A stretch of 64,000 nt of DNA from Isoetes taiwanensis (GCA_021234155.1 JAJEKV010000006.1:1428001-1492000); one strand, 5' to 3'; positions 10,519 through 23,402 are shown, counted from the first letter of the stretch. Numbers and translations are program-made. Notes: generated by a model from the letters alone, not told the origin.

Positions 10519-11130
10519 CCAAGACTCGGCCCCCAAAACGCAAACCCTTCTAGAGCCTGGCAACCCACAGGGTTTACGTTTCAGAGGCCCTCTCCTTGTC
10601 AGATTCGGCCGGACCTTGCGTCGTGTCTTGACGTGGAGTGGGGGTGTTGATGCCAGAGCGCGGACCCTAAAATCCCCCCGGAAGCGGCTTGCACCGAAAG
10701 TCCTCTCCCCAAGGCCCTGGGGATGGACGGGCAACCTCCCCTCTCTCGAACCGCGATTTGCCTCTGCCAATGGACTCAGAACCTCGACATTGCCTTGGGG
10801 ACCAATTTCCGTGGCCAGAAGACCAAAACTCGGCCCCCAAAACAAAAACCCTTCTAGAACCTGGCAACCCACAGGGTTTACGTTTCGGAGGCCCTCTCCA
10901 TGTCAGATTCGGCCGGGTCCTTGCGCCGTGTCTTGACGTGGAGTGGAGGTGTTGACGCCAGAGCGGGGACCCTAAAATCCCCCCGGAAGCTGCTTGCCCC
11001 GAATTTCCTCTCCCCAAGGCCCTGGGGACGGACGGGCGACCTCCCCTCTCCGGAACCGGGATTTGGCTCTGCCAATGGACTCAGAACGTCGACATTGCCC
11101 TGGGGACCAAATTTCGTGGCCAGAAGACCA
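10519..11130. repeat. About 305-bp internal duplication in the first array unit
   Basis: The block from CTCGGCCCCCAAAAC through CTTGACGTGGAGTGG to GTGGCCAGAAGACCA occurs twice (about 10519-10820 and 10825-11130). This makes unit 1 about 300 bp longer than the others. The join is at AGACCAAAACTCGG, where GAAGACCA of one block meets ACAGACCAAAACTCGG of the next. That points to out-of-register recombination at a short AGACCA match. Confidence 0.75.
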
Positions 11131-14100
11131 CCCGACCTCCAAGAAGCGCCAAAGTAGCTCATGTCCAGCACACTCGTAGTCAATTGGCCTAGGATGTGGA
11201 TGCCGTATACTGTCGTGGAGGGCGTGAGTGTTTCTTTCTTTTGCAAAACCGACCTTGTAACTTCCTCCCTAGGGTAATTTCGTCATTCCGGACGACTTGG
11301 CGAGGTCGATTTGCCATTCCAGAGCCTCCCCGTTGCCGAACGACAAAACACTGCAGTTTCTACAAGGCCGACCTCATGACGCTCCGGGGTTTGACAAGTT
11401 CTCCTTGACCGATATGGAATCTTTTGGGCCTTCCCGAAGAGGGGCCATTGAACGGAGGATCCAACGGTCGGATAGGGGAACCGGGCTCTGGGAGGGTGGT
11501 CGTTCGTTATCGTGCGGCGCCCCGGGGGAGCGCTGCCAGGAAGGGCTGCCTCGGGAACTTTTTTGGGTCCCGCCTCCTGGGGTCCGGACTCTCCCCTCTT
11601 GTGAGGGAGCCCTGCAAGGTGGGGAAGGGTGCCAGCTCGGTTGCCCCACAACGGGCTGCCCCGACCATTCTAATGCTAACCCTTTGACCTAGACCTTCTC
11701 CGAAAATTCCGAAAATTGGGTTGTGTGCTAGAGATGAATTAGGAATCCAGCTTGCAAAAAATCAGAATTTATTTTCATACAATGCATTAATTACGAATTT
11801 ATGAATGTCTTGCCACTGCAAAAGCGCCCCCTGACTTCTAATTGCCACATCGGGAGGTAGACAGGCCCAAACTCCATTCCGTCAGTTCCCCTTGCTCCGC
11901 ATTCTCGGCCGCAGCTTCTCGGCCACGTCCCAACTGTAACAGACCAAAACTCGGCCCACAAAACGCAAACCCTTCTAGAACCTGGCAACCCACAGGGTTT
12001 ACGTTTCGGAGGCCCTCTCCATGTCAGATTTGGCCGGGTCCTTGCGCCGTGTCTTGACGTGGAGTGGAGGTGTTGACGCCAGAGCGGGGACCCTAAAATC
12101 CCCCCGGAAGCTGCTTGCCCCGAATTTCCTCTCCCCAAGGCCCTGGGGACGGACGGGCGACCTCCCCTCTCCGGAACCGGGATTTGGCTCTGCCAATGGA
12201 CTCAGAACGTCGACATTGCCCTGGGGACCAAATTCCGTGGCCAGAAGACCACCCGACCTCCAAGAAGCGCCAAAGTAGCTCATGTCCAGCACACTCGTAG
12301 TCAATTGGCCTAGGATGTGGATGCCGGATACTGTCGTGGAGGGCGTGAGTGTTTCTTTCTTTTGCAAAACCGACCTTGTAACTTGCTCCCTAGGGTAATT
12401 TCGCCATTCCGGACGACTTGGCGAGGTTGATTTGCCATTCCGGAGCCTCCCCAGTGTCCGAACGACAAAACACTACGGTTTCTACAAGGCCGACCTCATG
12501 ACGCTCTGTAGTTTGACAAGTTCTCTTGGACCGATCTGGAATCTTTTGGGCCTTCCCGAAGAGGGGCCCCTGAACGGAGGATCCAACGGCCGGATAGGGG
12601 AACCGGGCTCCGGGAGGATGGTCGTTAGCGTGAGGCCCCCCAGGGGAGCGCTGCCAGGAAGGGCTGCCTCGGGAACTTTTTTGGATTCCGCCTCCTGGGG
12701 TCCGGACTCTCCCCTCTTGTGAGGGAGCTCTGCAAGGTCCCGCCTCGCTTTGACTTGGGAAGGGTGCCAGCGGCTGCTGTTCCCAAATCCGGGCTGCCCC
12801 GACCGTTCTAATGCTAACACTTTGACCTAGACCTTCTCCGAAAATTCCGAAAATTGGGTTGTGTGCTGGAGATGAATTAGGAATCCAGCTGGAAAAAAAT
12901 CAGAATGTATTTTCGTACAATACATTAATTATGAATTTATGAATGTCTTGCCACTGCAAAAGCGCCCCCCGACTTCTAATTGCCACATCGGAGGAGGATT
13001 GTGCCCAAACTCGTTCCGCCGGGCCCCTTGCTCGCCGCTCAAGAGGCCAGCCCTCTCCTTGTCGATTCGGCCCGACCTTGCCGTGTCTTGACGTGGATTG
13101 GGGGTGTTGACGCCAGAGCAGGGACCCTAAAATTCCCCCGGAAGTTGCTTGCCCCGAATTTCCTCTCCCCAAGGCCCTGGGGACGGACGGGCGACCTCCC
13201 CTCTCCGGAACTGTGATTTGGCTCTGCCAATGGACTCAGAACGTCGACATTGCCCTAGGGACCAATTTCCGTGGCCAGAAGACCACCCGACCTCCAAGAA
13301 GCGCCAAAGTAGCTCATGTCCAGCACACTCGTAGTTCAATTGGCCTAGGATGTGGATGCCGGATACTGTCGTGGAGGGCGTGAGTGTTTCTTTCTTTTGC
13401 AAAACCGACCTTGTAACTTGCTCCCTAGGGTAATTTCACCATTTCGGACGACTTGGCGAGGTCGATTTGCCATTCCAGAGCCTCCCCATTGCCCGAACGA
13501 CAAAACACTGCAGTTTCTACAAGACCGACCTCATGACGCTCCGCGGTTTGACAAGTTCTCCTTGACCGATCTGGAATCTTTTGGGCCTTCCCGAAGAGGG
13601 GCCCCTGAACGGAGGATCCAACGGTCGGATAGGGGAACCGGGCTCTGGGAGGGTGGTCGGTATCGTGCGGCGCCCCGAGGGAGTGCTGCCAGGAAGGGCT
13701 GCCTCGGGAACTTTTTTGGATCCCACCTTCTGGGGTCCGAACTCTCCCCTCTTGTGAGGGAGCCCTGCAAGGTGGGGAAGGGTGCCAGCTCGGTTGCCCC
13801 ACAACGGGCTGCCCCGACCATTCTAATGCTAACCCTTTGACCTAGACCTTCTCCGAAAATTCCGAAAATTGGGCTGTGTGCTGGAGATGAATTAGGAATC
13901 CAGCTGGCAAAAAATCAGAATTTATTTTCGTACAATGCATTAATTACGAATTTATGAATGTCTTGCCACTGTAAAAGCGCCCCCCGACTTCTAATTGCCA
14001 CATCGGGAGGTAGACAGGCCCAAACTCCGTTCCGTCAGTTCCTCTTGCTCCGTGTTCTCGGCCGCAGCTTCTTGGCCACGTCCCAACTGCAACAGACCAA

Positions 14101-17100
14101 ACTTCGGCCCCCAAAACGCAAACCCTTCTAGAACCTGGCAACCCACAGGGCTTACGTTTCGGAGGCCCTCTCCTTGTCAGATTCGGCCGGGACCTTGCGC
14201 CGTGTCTTGACGTGGAGTGGGGGTGTTGACGCCAGAGCGGGGACCCTAAAATTCCCCCGGAAGCTGCTTGCGCCAAATTTCCTCTCCCCAAGGCCCTAGG
14301 GACGGACGTCTCCGGAACCGCGATTTGGCTCTGCCCCATTGGACTCAGAACGTCGACATTGCCCTGGGGATCAATTTCCGTGGCCAGAAGACCACCCGAC
14401 CTCCAAGAAGCGCCAAAGTAGCTCATGTCCAGCACACTCGTAGTCAATTGGCCTAGGATGTGGATGCCGGATACTGTCGTGGAGGGCGTGAGTGTTTCTT
14501 TCTTTTGCAAAACCGACCTTGTAACTTGCTCCCTAGGGTAATTTCGCCATTCCGGACGACTTGGCGAGGTTGATTTGCCATTCCGGAGCCTCCCCGGTGC
14601 CCGAACGACAAAACAATGCGGTTTCTACAAGGCCGACCTCATGACGCTCCACAGTTTGACAAGTTCTCCTGGACCGATCTGGAATCTTTTGGGCCTTCCC
14701 GAAGAGGGGCTCCTGAACGGAGGATCCAACGGTCAGATAGGGGAACCGGGCTTGCAAAAGGAAGGTCGTTAGCGTGCGGCCCCCCAGGGGAGCGCTGCCA
14801 GGAAGGGCTGCCTCGGGAACTTTTTTGGATCCCGCCTCCTGGGGTCCGGACTCTCCCCTCTTGTGAGGGAGCCCTGCAAGGTCCTGGCCTCGTTTGACTT
14901 GGGGAAGGGTGCCAGCTCGGTTGCCCCGCAACGGGCTGCCCCGACCGTTCTAATGCTAACCCTTTGACCTAGACCTTCTCCGAAAATTCCAAAAATTGGG
15001 TTAGGCCGGAGATGAATTAGGAATCCAAGCTGGAAAAAAAATTAGAATGTATTTTCGTGACAATGCATTAATTATTTAATTTATGAATGTCTTGCCCTTT
15101 GCAAAAGCCGCCCCCGACTTCTAATTGCCACATCGGGAGGAGGACAGGCGCAAACTCCGTTCCATCAGTTCCTCTTGCTCCGCGTTCACCGTTTTTTCTT
15201 GGCCACGCCCCAATCGCAATCAGACCAAAACTCGCCCCCAAAATGCAAACCCTTCTAGAACCGGCAACCTGGCTGGGGTTTACGCCGAGAGCCCTCTCCT
15301 TGTCGATTCGTAGGGACCTTGCGCTTGTGGTTCTTGACGTAGTGGGGGGTGTTGACGCCAGAGTGGGGGGACCCTAAAATTCCCCGGAAGCCGCTGCACA
15401 GAATTTTCTCTCCCCAAGGCCCCGGGGGCCGGGCGACTTCCCTCTCCGAATCCCTTGATTTGGCTCTGCCAATGGACTCAGAACGTTGACATTGCCCTGG
15501 GGACCAATTTCCGTGGCCAGAAGACCACCCGACCTCCAAGAAGCGCCAAAGTAGCTCATGTCCAGCACACTCTTAGTCAATTGGCTTAGGATGTGGATGT
15601 CGGATAATGTCGTGGAGGGCGTGAGTGTTTCTTTCTTTTGCAAAACAGACCTTGTAACTTGCTCCCTAGGGTAATTTTGCCATTCCGGACGATTTGGCGA
15701 GGTCGGTTTGCCATTCCGGAGCCTCCCCGGTGCCCGAACGACAAAACACTGCGGTTTCTACAAGGCCGACCTCATGACGCTCCGCAGGTTGACAAGTTCT
15801 CCTAGATCGATCTGGAATCTTTTGGGCCTTCCCGAAGAGGGGCCCCTGAACGGAGGATCCAACGGTCGGATAGGGGAACCGGGCTCCGGGAGGATGGTCA
15901 TTAGCGTGCAGGCCCCCTGTGGGGCGCCGCCAGAAGGGGCTGCCGGGAACTTTTTTAGATCCCGCCTCCCGGGGTCCAGGACTCTCCCTCTTGTGAGGGA
16001 GCCCCCGCAAGGTCCCCGGCCTCGCTTGACTTGGGGAAGGGTCCCAACCGGTTGCCAAGCAACGGGCTGCCCCGACCGTTCTAATGCTAACCCTTTGACC
16101 TAGACCTTCTCGAAAATTCAAAATTGGGTTGTGTCTTTGGAGATGATTTAGGAATCCAGCCGGGCAAAAATCAGAATGTATTTTCGCACAATGCATTAAT
16201 TACTTAATTTATGAATGTCTTGCCATCAAAAAGCACCCTCGACTTTCGGGAGGAGGACAGGCCCAAACTCCGTTCCGCCAGTTCCCCTTGCTCGCGTTCT
16301 CGCCGCAGCCTTCTCGCCACGCCCCAACCGCAATGCAGACCAAAATTCGGCCCCCAAAACGCAAACCCCTCTAGAACCTGACAACCCACAGGGTTTACAT
16401 TTCGGAGGCCCTCTCCTTGTCAGATTCGGCCGGGACCTTGCGCCGTGTCTTGACGTGGATTGGGGGTGTTGACACCGAGCAGGGACCCTAAAATTCCCCC
16501 GGAAGCTGCTTGCCCCGAATTTCCTCTCCCCAAGGCCCTGGGGACGGACGGGCGACCTCCCCTCTCCGGAACCAGGATTTGGCTCTGCCAATGGACTCAG
16601 AACGTCGACATTGCCCTGGGGACCAAATTCCGTGGCCAGAAGACCACCCGACCTTCAAGAAGCGCCAAAGTAGCTCATGTCCAGCACACTCGTAGTCAAT
16701 TGGCCTAGGATGTGGATGCCGTATACTGTCGTGGAGGGCGTGAGTGTTTCTTTCTTTTGCAAAACCGACCTTGTAACTTGCTCCCTAGGGTAATTTCACC
16801 ATTCCGGACCAGAGCCTCCCCGTTGCCCGAACGATAAAACACTGCGGTTTCTACAAGGCCGACCTCATGACGCTCCGCGGTTTGACAAGTTCTCCTTGAC
16901 CGATCTGGAATCTTTTGGGCCTTCAAAGGGGCCCCTGAACGGAGGATCCAACGGGCGGATAGGGGAACCGGGCTCTGGGAGGGTGGTCGTTATCGTGCTG
17001 CGCCCCGGGGGAGCGCTGCCAGGAAGGGCTGCCTCGGGAACTTTTTTGGATCCCGCCTCCTGGAGTCCGGACTCTCCCCTCTTGTGAGGGAGCCCTGCAA

Positions 17101-18860
17101 GGTGGGGAAGGGTGCCAGCTCCCACAACGGGCTGCCCCGACCGTTCTAATGCTAACCCTTTGACCTAGACCTTCTCCGAAAATTCTGAAAATTGGGCTGT
17201 GTGCTGGAGATGTATTAGGAATCCAGCTGGCAAAAAATCAGAATTTATTTTCGTACAATGCATTAATTACGAATTTATGAATGTCTTGCCACTGCAAAAG
17301 CGCCCTCCGACTTCTAATTGCCACATCGGGAGGTAGACAGGCCCAAACTCCGTTCTGTCAGTTCCCCTTGCTCCGCGTTCTCGGCCCAGCTTCTCGGCCA
17401 CGTCCCAACTGCAACAGACCAAAACTCGGCCCCCAAAACGCAAACCCTTCTAGACCCTGGCAACCCACAGGGTTTACGTTTCGGAGGCACTCTCCTTGTC
17501 AGATTTGGCCGGGACCTTGCGCCGTGTCTTGACATGGAGTGTGGGTGTTGACGCCAGAGCACGGACCCTAAAATCCCCCCGGAAGCTGCTTGCCCAGAAT
17601 TTCCTCTCCCCAAGGCCCTGGGAACGGACGGGCGACCTCCCCTCTCTGGAACTGCGATTTGGCTCTGTCAATGGTCTCAGAACGTCGACATTGCCCTGGG
17701 GACCAAGTTCCGTGGCCAGAAGACCATCCGACCTCCAAGAAGCAGCAAAGTAGCTCATGTCCAGATAGTCAATTGGCCTAGGATGTGGATGCCGGATACT
17801 GTTCGTGGAGGGCGTGAGTGTTTCTTTCTTTTGCAAAACCGACCTTGTAACTTGCTCCCTAGGGTAATTTCGCCATTCCGGACGACTTGGCAAGGTCGAT
17901 TTGCCATTCCGAAGCCTCCCCGGTGCCCGACTGACAAAACACTGCGGTTTCTACAAGGCCGACCTCATGACGCTCCGCGGTTTGACAAGTTCGCCCAGAT
18001 CGATCTGGAATCTTTTGGGCCTTCCCGAAGAGGGGCCCCTGAACGGAGGATCCAACGGTCGGATGGGGGAACTGGGCTCCGGGAGGGTGGTCATTAGCGT
18101 GCGGCCCCCCGGGGGAGCGCTGCCAGGAAGGGCTGCCTCGGGAACGTTTTTGGATCCCGCCTCCTGGGGTCCGGACTCTCCCCTCTTGTGAGGGAGCCCT
18201 GCAAGGTCCTGGCCTCGTTTGACTTGGGGAAGGGTGCCAGCTCGGTTGCCCCGCAACGGGCTGCCCCGACCGTTCTAATGCTAACACTTTGACCACCTTC
18301 TCCGAAAATTCCAAAAATTGGGCTGTGTGCTGGAGATGAATTAGGAATCCAGCTGGAAAAAAATCAGAATGTATTTTCGTACAATGCATTAATTACGAAT
18401 TTATGAATGTCTTGCCACTGCAAAAGCGCCCCCCGACTTCTAATTGCCACATCGGGAGGAGGACAGGCCCAAACTCCGTTCCGTCAGTTTCCCTTGCTCC
18501 ACGTTCTCAGCCGCAGCTTCTCGGCCACGTCCTAACTGCAACAGACCAAAATTCAGCCCCCAAAATGCAAACCCTTCTAGAACCTGGCAACCCACAGGGT
18601 TTACGTTTCGGAGGCTCTCTCCTTGTCAGATTCGGCCGGGACCTTGCACCGTGTCTTGTGGTGGAGTGGGGGTGTTGACGCCAGAGCATGGACCCTAAAA
18701 TCCCCCCGGAAGCTGCTTGCCCCGAATTTCCTCTCCCCAAGGCCCTGGGGACGGAGGGGCAACCTCCCCTCTCCGGAACCGTGATTTGGCTCTGCCAATG
18801 GACTCAGAACGTCGACATTGCCCTGGGGACCAATTTCCGTGGCCAGAAGACCACTCATGT

Positions 18861-19395
18861 TCACCCAATTAAGAAATGAGTTTTTGACGTCGCATATACG
18901 TTGCATGCGGCGTATGTTGTTATAACGACGTCATTTACATTATTTTTTATTTTAGTTGTGACATGTTTGATACTGTGGCATGTTTGAGCCTAGAGGCAAT
19001 GCTTGAGCCTAAGAGGCTTGTTTGAACCTAGGTGGCATGTTCGACCCTAAGGGAAATGCAACGCCTACACGTGGTATTTTGTTATTGCGACGTCATATAC
19101 ATTATATTTTATTTTAGTATACGACCTATTTGACCCCAGGTCGCATGTTTGAGTCACACGTCATGTTTGAACCTGGTTGACATGTTTGATGTAAGTGGCA
19201 TATTTTAGCCACGTGTAATGTGAGCCTAGGTGGCAACATGTCATTGTGACGTCATGTGTTGTATTTTTTTCTCTAGTTTATGTGGCATATATTTGATCTT
19301 CCATTGGAGCCTAGGTGGCATGTTCGAGTCTACAGGCAATGCTTGAGCCTATGTGACTTCTTTGAGCCCATGTTCCACTCGTTCTTTCCTCCGAT
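18861..19395. repeat. Right flank of the array, diverged GGCATGTTTGAGCCTA repeats
   Basis: After unit 8 stops at GAAGACCAC the sequence changes to AT-rich DNA with GACGTCGCATATACG, GTTATAACGACGTC and many GGCATGTTTGAGCC variants spaced irregularly to 19390. These match the left-flank repeats. No coding signal. Confidence 0.7.
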
Positions 19396-19402
19396 ATAAT
19401 GT

Positions 19403-19550
19403 ATACCGGGGGGGGGGAAGAAAAAAAGAATTGAATTGAATGGGTTTTATTGCACACGAAGACCAATAGACATAGCCTATCAGAAGTATTGCACTGAGGA
19501 TGTGCATAATATTAGGCATATAGAATTTAATGATCGTCTCCTCTAGGTGC
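19403..19550 (-). mobile_element. LINE 3'-end remnant with a simple-repeat tail
   Basis: A run of G, A-rich sequence and GAATTGAATTGAATGGG is followed by GAAGACCAATAGACATAG. Read on the minus strand this resembles the 3' ends of the LINEs at 27505-27660 and 60770-60840, where a short 3' UTR block (GAGACC-AATAG type) runs into a short tandem tail. It directly abuts the CACTA fragment. The assignment rests on this short similarity only. Confidence 0.4.
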
Positions 19551-19553
19551 TAA

Positions 19554-21049
19554 CTAGGAGTCGTCATTGTTAGCATTGCCAACATTTGTATTAAAATGCC
19601 TGAAGTACATCTGTATTTCGTGGAATTGCTCTGGTGTAAGATGCCGCATGAGAGCTGGTGGTCCAACCTCTTGATGCTCGTTTTTCGGTGAGTTTGAATG
19701 CCTTGATCTGCCAGAGGGCTCTCCAGACGTTATTGACTCCTCTAGCACACCTTGGAATATTGGGCATCCCCTCGGTATAGTTTGTATGATAAACCACCAT
19801 GTTGGGTCTTGTCGATCGATAAAGAAAAAAATCTGGTCAAAGAAGCTGGACGTGAGATTGATATTGATGGTCTAAATTTTGAAGTTGGATATGTATATGT
19901 GTGTACCTGTTCACAGTTGTCTGGAAGGACAAGCGTCTCACTACCAGGGTACAGTTTGCTAGAGTTGACAGCGAAAAAGCCACTTGTTTTATCATACTTT
20001 AATGTAGGCATGGCCCCCCTTAATTGAAGGTCAAACCAATCGACATCGAATATGAAGGTCTTGAAATTGCCACCAACATCCACCTCCATTATAGTGTTTA
20101 ACTTTCCGACCCAATCACAGGTGGCTTCCTGACGATTACGATCGGCAACACTTGATTGAAACTCCATCGTGAATGATGCCATGACTCCGCGGTCACACAA
20201 GTCTTCCTGTGTATGTCAAGAGAACTCACACGATAGTGGGTCCCATGCCACCATATCGAGGAGTAAGATATATACTGTCAAAAGCACCATTAATGTCAAT
20301 AGATACAATAACATCAAAAGAAAATACTCGATTTCGACATCAACATAATTTGTTGCAACTACCTTTTCCATGACACCTTGTGCGTATGCCCATTCCGTAG
20401 TTGTAATATACCCCCCCTTGTAATATGCATCGGTCATAGCCTGTAGTACCCATTGTCTTTCCATCTTGTCCGGCAAGGGTTCATATCCATCAGGGTACGG
20501 GGCTCGTCTATTATGTCGTCTCCATTCATGCCTCTTCTCTTCCATTTCTTCCTTTGCGTTCTCATAACGAGCAAACCATTTTGCCATTGGTGCCGAATTA
20601 TAAAAAAGAAATTGATTAACCTTATTGATAATATCAGGCGGAAATGACTTCTGCATACCATTGCCTTCTGCCACTACCTCCACAATCTTCTCATCCCCTT
20701 CATCACTCCATAAGCGAGGTGCATCTGGATGTACGGCGGAAATATATTCTGTCATATAGAAAAGTGACTCTTTCACAAGCCATCCCTCTGCGATACTACC
20801 TTCAGGACGTGCTCTTTGACGCACCATATCCTTCAATACCTTCATAAACCTTTCCAAGAAAAACATCCATCTCGCGTGTATAGTTCCCGCGAGCTCCACT
20901 TCCTCAATAAGGTGTACCAAAAGATGGGTTTGACTGTCAAGAAAGCTCGTAGGAAACTCCTTCTCCAACAAGCAACGTGCCTCTGCCATTTTCACTTTCA
21001 TCTCTTCAATTTCGTCTTTCGGTATAGTTTTTTTACACATCCACCTATG
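19554..21049 (-). pseudogene. CACTA (En/Spm) TNP2-type transposase, C-terminal fragment
   Basis: Two exons on the minus strand: 21040-20363 and 20206-19745, joined in phase by a 156-bp intron (20362-20207, AAG|GTAGTT ... CACAG|GAA). The first holds the DUF4218-like region (ARWMFFLERFMKVLKDMVRQ, then GSIAEGWLVKESLFYMTEYI). The second holds the DUF4216-like region (RGVMASFTMEF, DVDWFDLQLRGAMP). A tail to 19554 lies in another frame, so there is a frameshift or small intron near 19745. The Transposase_21 catalytic core and N-terminus are absent: the sequence stops at an A-rich junction at 21057. It is related to, but clearly diverged from, the intact copy at 28866-33216. Confidence 0.85.
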
Positions 21050-21085
21050 AGGTTCCCCAAAAAAAAAAAAAAAAACAAAAAAAAA

Positions 21086-22025
21086 TTAGCCACAAATAAA
21101 ATAGACGGGGGACCACTAAATCAAACAGAGCCCACGGCAACTGAGCCGGAATAGCTGGCTTCCTAAACACAATAGAGTGACAAAGCGACTGTACCAACAG
21201 AGCCAAACCTGGGGATTGTTGCTCCTGCAACAACTGCCAGATGAATTTCGACACCAGAACCTTCGTGTGCAATGACACATCAAGCATACCCAAGCCCCTT
21301 GCCTGTCTGGGACGCAACCATGCGACCTTCACTGTAGCCCCCTCCTCATTCCCTCCCTAAACAAAATTGCAAATGGTGTCGTCCAACTCCTTAACCACAC
21401 TTTCTGGCGCAAGTATGCAGGAGGCTGCGTAAACATGAGTGCTTTATAATCGACTTGGCTATCGAGAATCCTACCAGCCATGGTGAGTTTACTTCCCTCC
21501 ACCAATTCAAATGTCGCTTAAGATTACGTAATGTCTCCGCCCAAATTGCCCTAGCATTAATGTCCAAGCCAAATGGTATGCCTAACGGTTTGGCGGTACC
21601 GTGGTGTGGCGGTGTTAGAGCCTATGGAAACTGACTCAACCACGCAGGAGGAGGTTCCTCCAGTACCCACATGGCCGAGCACTTCGACCAGTTAAGCAAG
21701 CATCCCGAAGCTAAAGAAAAGGCATCCAAAATATTCTTGGCTGCCTGGAGATTGGACTCATCTGCATGAAGAAAGAAGAATGTATCATCCGCAAATTGAC
21801 TGCAAACATGTTGCGACCCATCATCCATGCGGAGACCTTGCACCACATTGTCAGCAATTGCCACCTGAAAAAGCTGCGAGAGAGCTTCTGCCACTATAGT
21901 GAATAGGAAGGGGGCCAACGGACATCCCTGCCTAATGCGTCGGCCCACAGAGAAGATTGAAGAGGACTCACCCTGACACCACACTGCTCTTTGGATCATC
22001 TTGTAAACCTTGGTTTCGATGTGAG
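21086..22025 (-). pseudogene. LINE reverse transcriptase fragment
   Basis: The minus strand at 21999-21622 encodes RT motifs GRRIRQGCPLAPFLF and QFADDTFFF (the [FY]xDD catalytic site). A second stretch at 21332-21100 reads like the downstream region of plant LINE ORF2 (WLRPRQARGLGMLDV). The frames in between are broken. Endonuclease and C-terminal zinc finger are missing. It belongs to a different LINE lineage from the one at 41870-45406, whose RT reads YADDVVLIS. An A-rich run (21057-21088) marks the junction with the CACTA fragment. Confidence 0.8.
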
Positions 22026-22967
22026 AGATTTTTTGTGCTTAATGTTTATTATCATCTATTAGAGCAGAGCAATAAATAAGTTTCTACACTTAAGAGGATG
22101 AAAATGTCGAGTATGTTCCTGTAGTAATTCTCTTATTGTGCCGAAGCATTGTATTTTTCTTATAATATAAATACAAAAAATTTCATTCTCTCGAAAAAAT
22201 AAAAATAAAATATTAAGCAAAATCAAAATGCAAATAGCCACTAATTTATACCTTGAGTATATGCTGCATGAAAAGATCTTAGGGAGGTATATCTATTGCA
22301 TAAAACATAAATAATATTTGGAGTTTTTTATATACTAGAAAATGTGAGATAATTAGTTCGTTTATTTTATTGACTGAAGGTGTGAAACTCTATATTTTGA
22401 TTTGATGTTTCTGTTGGATTAGAGTGGAAACATGATGGAATATTATACTCAATCCAAATCATTGTTCATATAAGGACTTGAAAAAGCTTTTTTTCTTTTT
22501 GTGGGTTGCTACATATTCGGACGAGGTGAGCTATGGATTTACCCCCAGTCGTCGAATATGTCAAGCCTAATGGTCAAGCCCAAATTTTAGCTAAACTTTG
22601 AAGTTAGCCACTAATTTATACATTAAAAACTAATTTAATCCTTTAGGGACTATTTTCAATGCATATACGCATTAGATATTATTTCAAATACTGCTAGGGC
22701 AACATGTTAGCTACTATGGATTGTGCACCTACGTAACCCAAGACGTTGCACAACAAACAACCCGGGGCAATAACTGTACTTTGTAACCGATTTATATTTT
22801 AAGTTTAACCATTAACCAAACATTGGATGGATGCAAATTCACATCAATGGTCTATGAAATAATTTTCCATGCAACTTTGTTTGAGACACATCATGATTCC
22901 ATCTTTGTGCTTACTCATTAACATCTCTTAAAAACATTCAGATCCCATCTTGCTTGATATTCCATGC
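22026..22967. other. No gene recognised
   Basis: AT-rich sequence with no long ORF, no clear splice-supported exon and no repeat that I could pair with another part of the window. Confidence 0.5.
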
Positions 22968-23402
22968 AGGGTGAAAAGACGTTCACCCTTGATATCCCTT
23001 CCGACAGAATCACTGCAAAAAAATTTCGTTCGGCGAAATCACCCACCCAAATTGCGCAATAAGTGGGTTACTGCGCATTTTGAGGGCAAATTTTTGTGAT
23101 CTTGGAATTGACCGAATTCGGAGGCGTTTGAGGAGGTTTTTGGTTTGCAGGGATCAGCAACCCTAATCCCTCTCAATCCGACCACAGCTTGAAAGTTGCT
23201 CGAACCGATTTGGAGCTAGATCGACTGGGCTTTCCATGCTTAAAGGCTAAAGGACAAGCGCAGTCACCGTGACTGCGCAGATACTGCGCAGTCACCGTGA
23301 CCGCGCAGTTACTGCGCTATTTTTGTGATTCTGTCGGAAGGAATACCCTGCGAAGGAATCACCAAAATAAGGGTGAACAAGGGTAAACGTTTTTTCACCC
23401 CT
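22968..23402. mobile_element. Compound MITE with nested terminal inverted repeats
   Basis: Outer ends: AGGGTGAAAAGACGTTCACC on the left pairs with the complement of GGGTAAACGTTTTTTCACCC on the right. Inner ends: CTTCCGACAGAATCAC at 22998-23013 is the exact complement of the block at 23326-23341. The two inner arms are only a few bases from the outer arm on the left but about 35 bp on the right. No clean target duplication was found; ATGCA occurs near both sides. No ORF. Confidence 0.65.
23255..23320. repeat. GCGCAGTCACCGTGACTGCGC palindromes
   Basis: Inside the MITE a near-perfect 21-bp palindrome (single unpaired centre base) is followed by a second copy with one changed base, separated by AGATACT. 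Further TACTGCGC words extend the pattern to 23320. Such repeats could act as transposase-binding sites or hairpins; this is inference. Confidence 0.7.

Larger units (their letters stand above)
9672..18860. repeat. GC-rich tandem array, eight units of about 1.0-1.4 kb
   Basis: A unit beginning with a CGGTTGCCCCGCAACGGGC block recurs at about 10220, 11636, 12770, 13788, 14915, 16050, 17118 and 18239. A fragment of it lies at 9672-9702. Landmarks in every full unit are GACCTAGACCTTCTCCGAA, TGCATTAATTA, CTTGACGTGGAGTGG, CGTGGCCAGAAGACCA, GTAGTCAATTGGCCTAGG and GACCGATCTGGAATC. Unit lengths are about 1420, 1135, 1015, 1125, 1135, 1070, 1120 and a partial of about 615. Composition is far richer in GC than its surroundings. 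Many overlapping ORFs occur in all frames, but none is broken in a way that suggests codon constraint, so I treat it as non-coding satellite-like DNA. Confidence 0.92.

Noticed and set aside
10375-18906. Dozens of overlapping ORFs of 60-190 codons on both strands in the tandem array
   Set aside because: They occur in all six frames, differ in frame and length from unit to unit with indels, and follow from GC-rich composition. DNA similarity between units explains the peptide similarity.
21057-21088. LINE poly(A) tail for the fragment at 21086-22025
   Set aside because: The A run is on the plus strand while the LINE fragment is coded on the minus strand, so it cannot be its tail.
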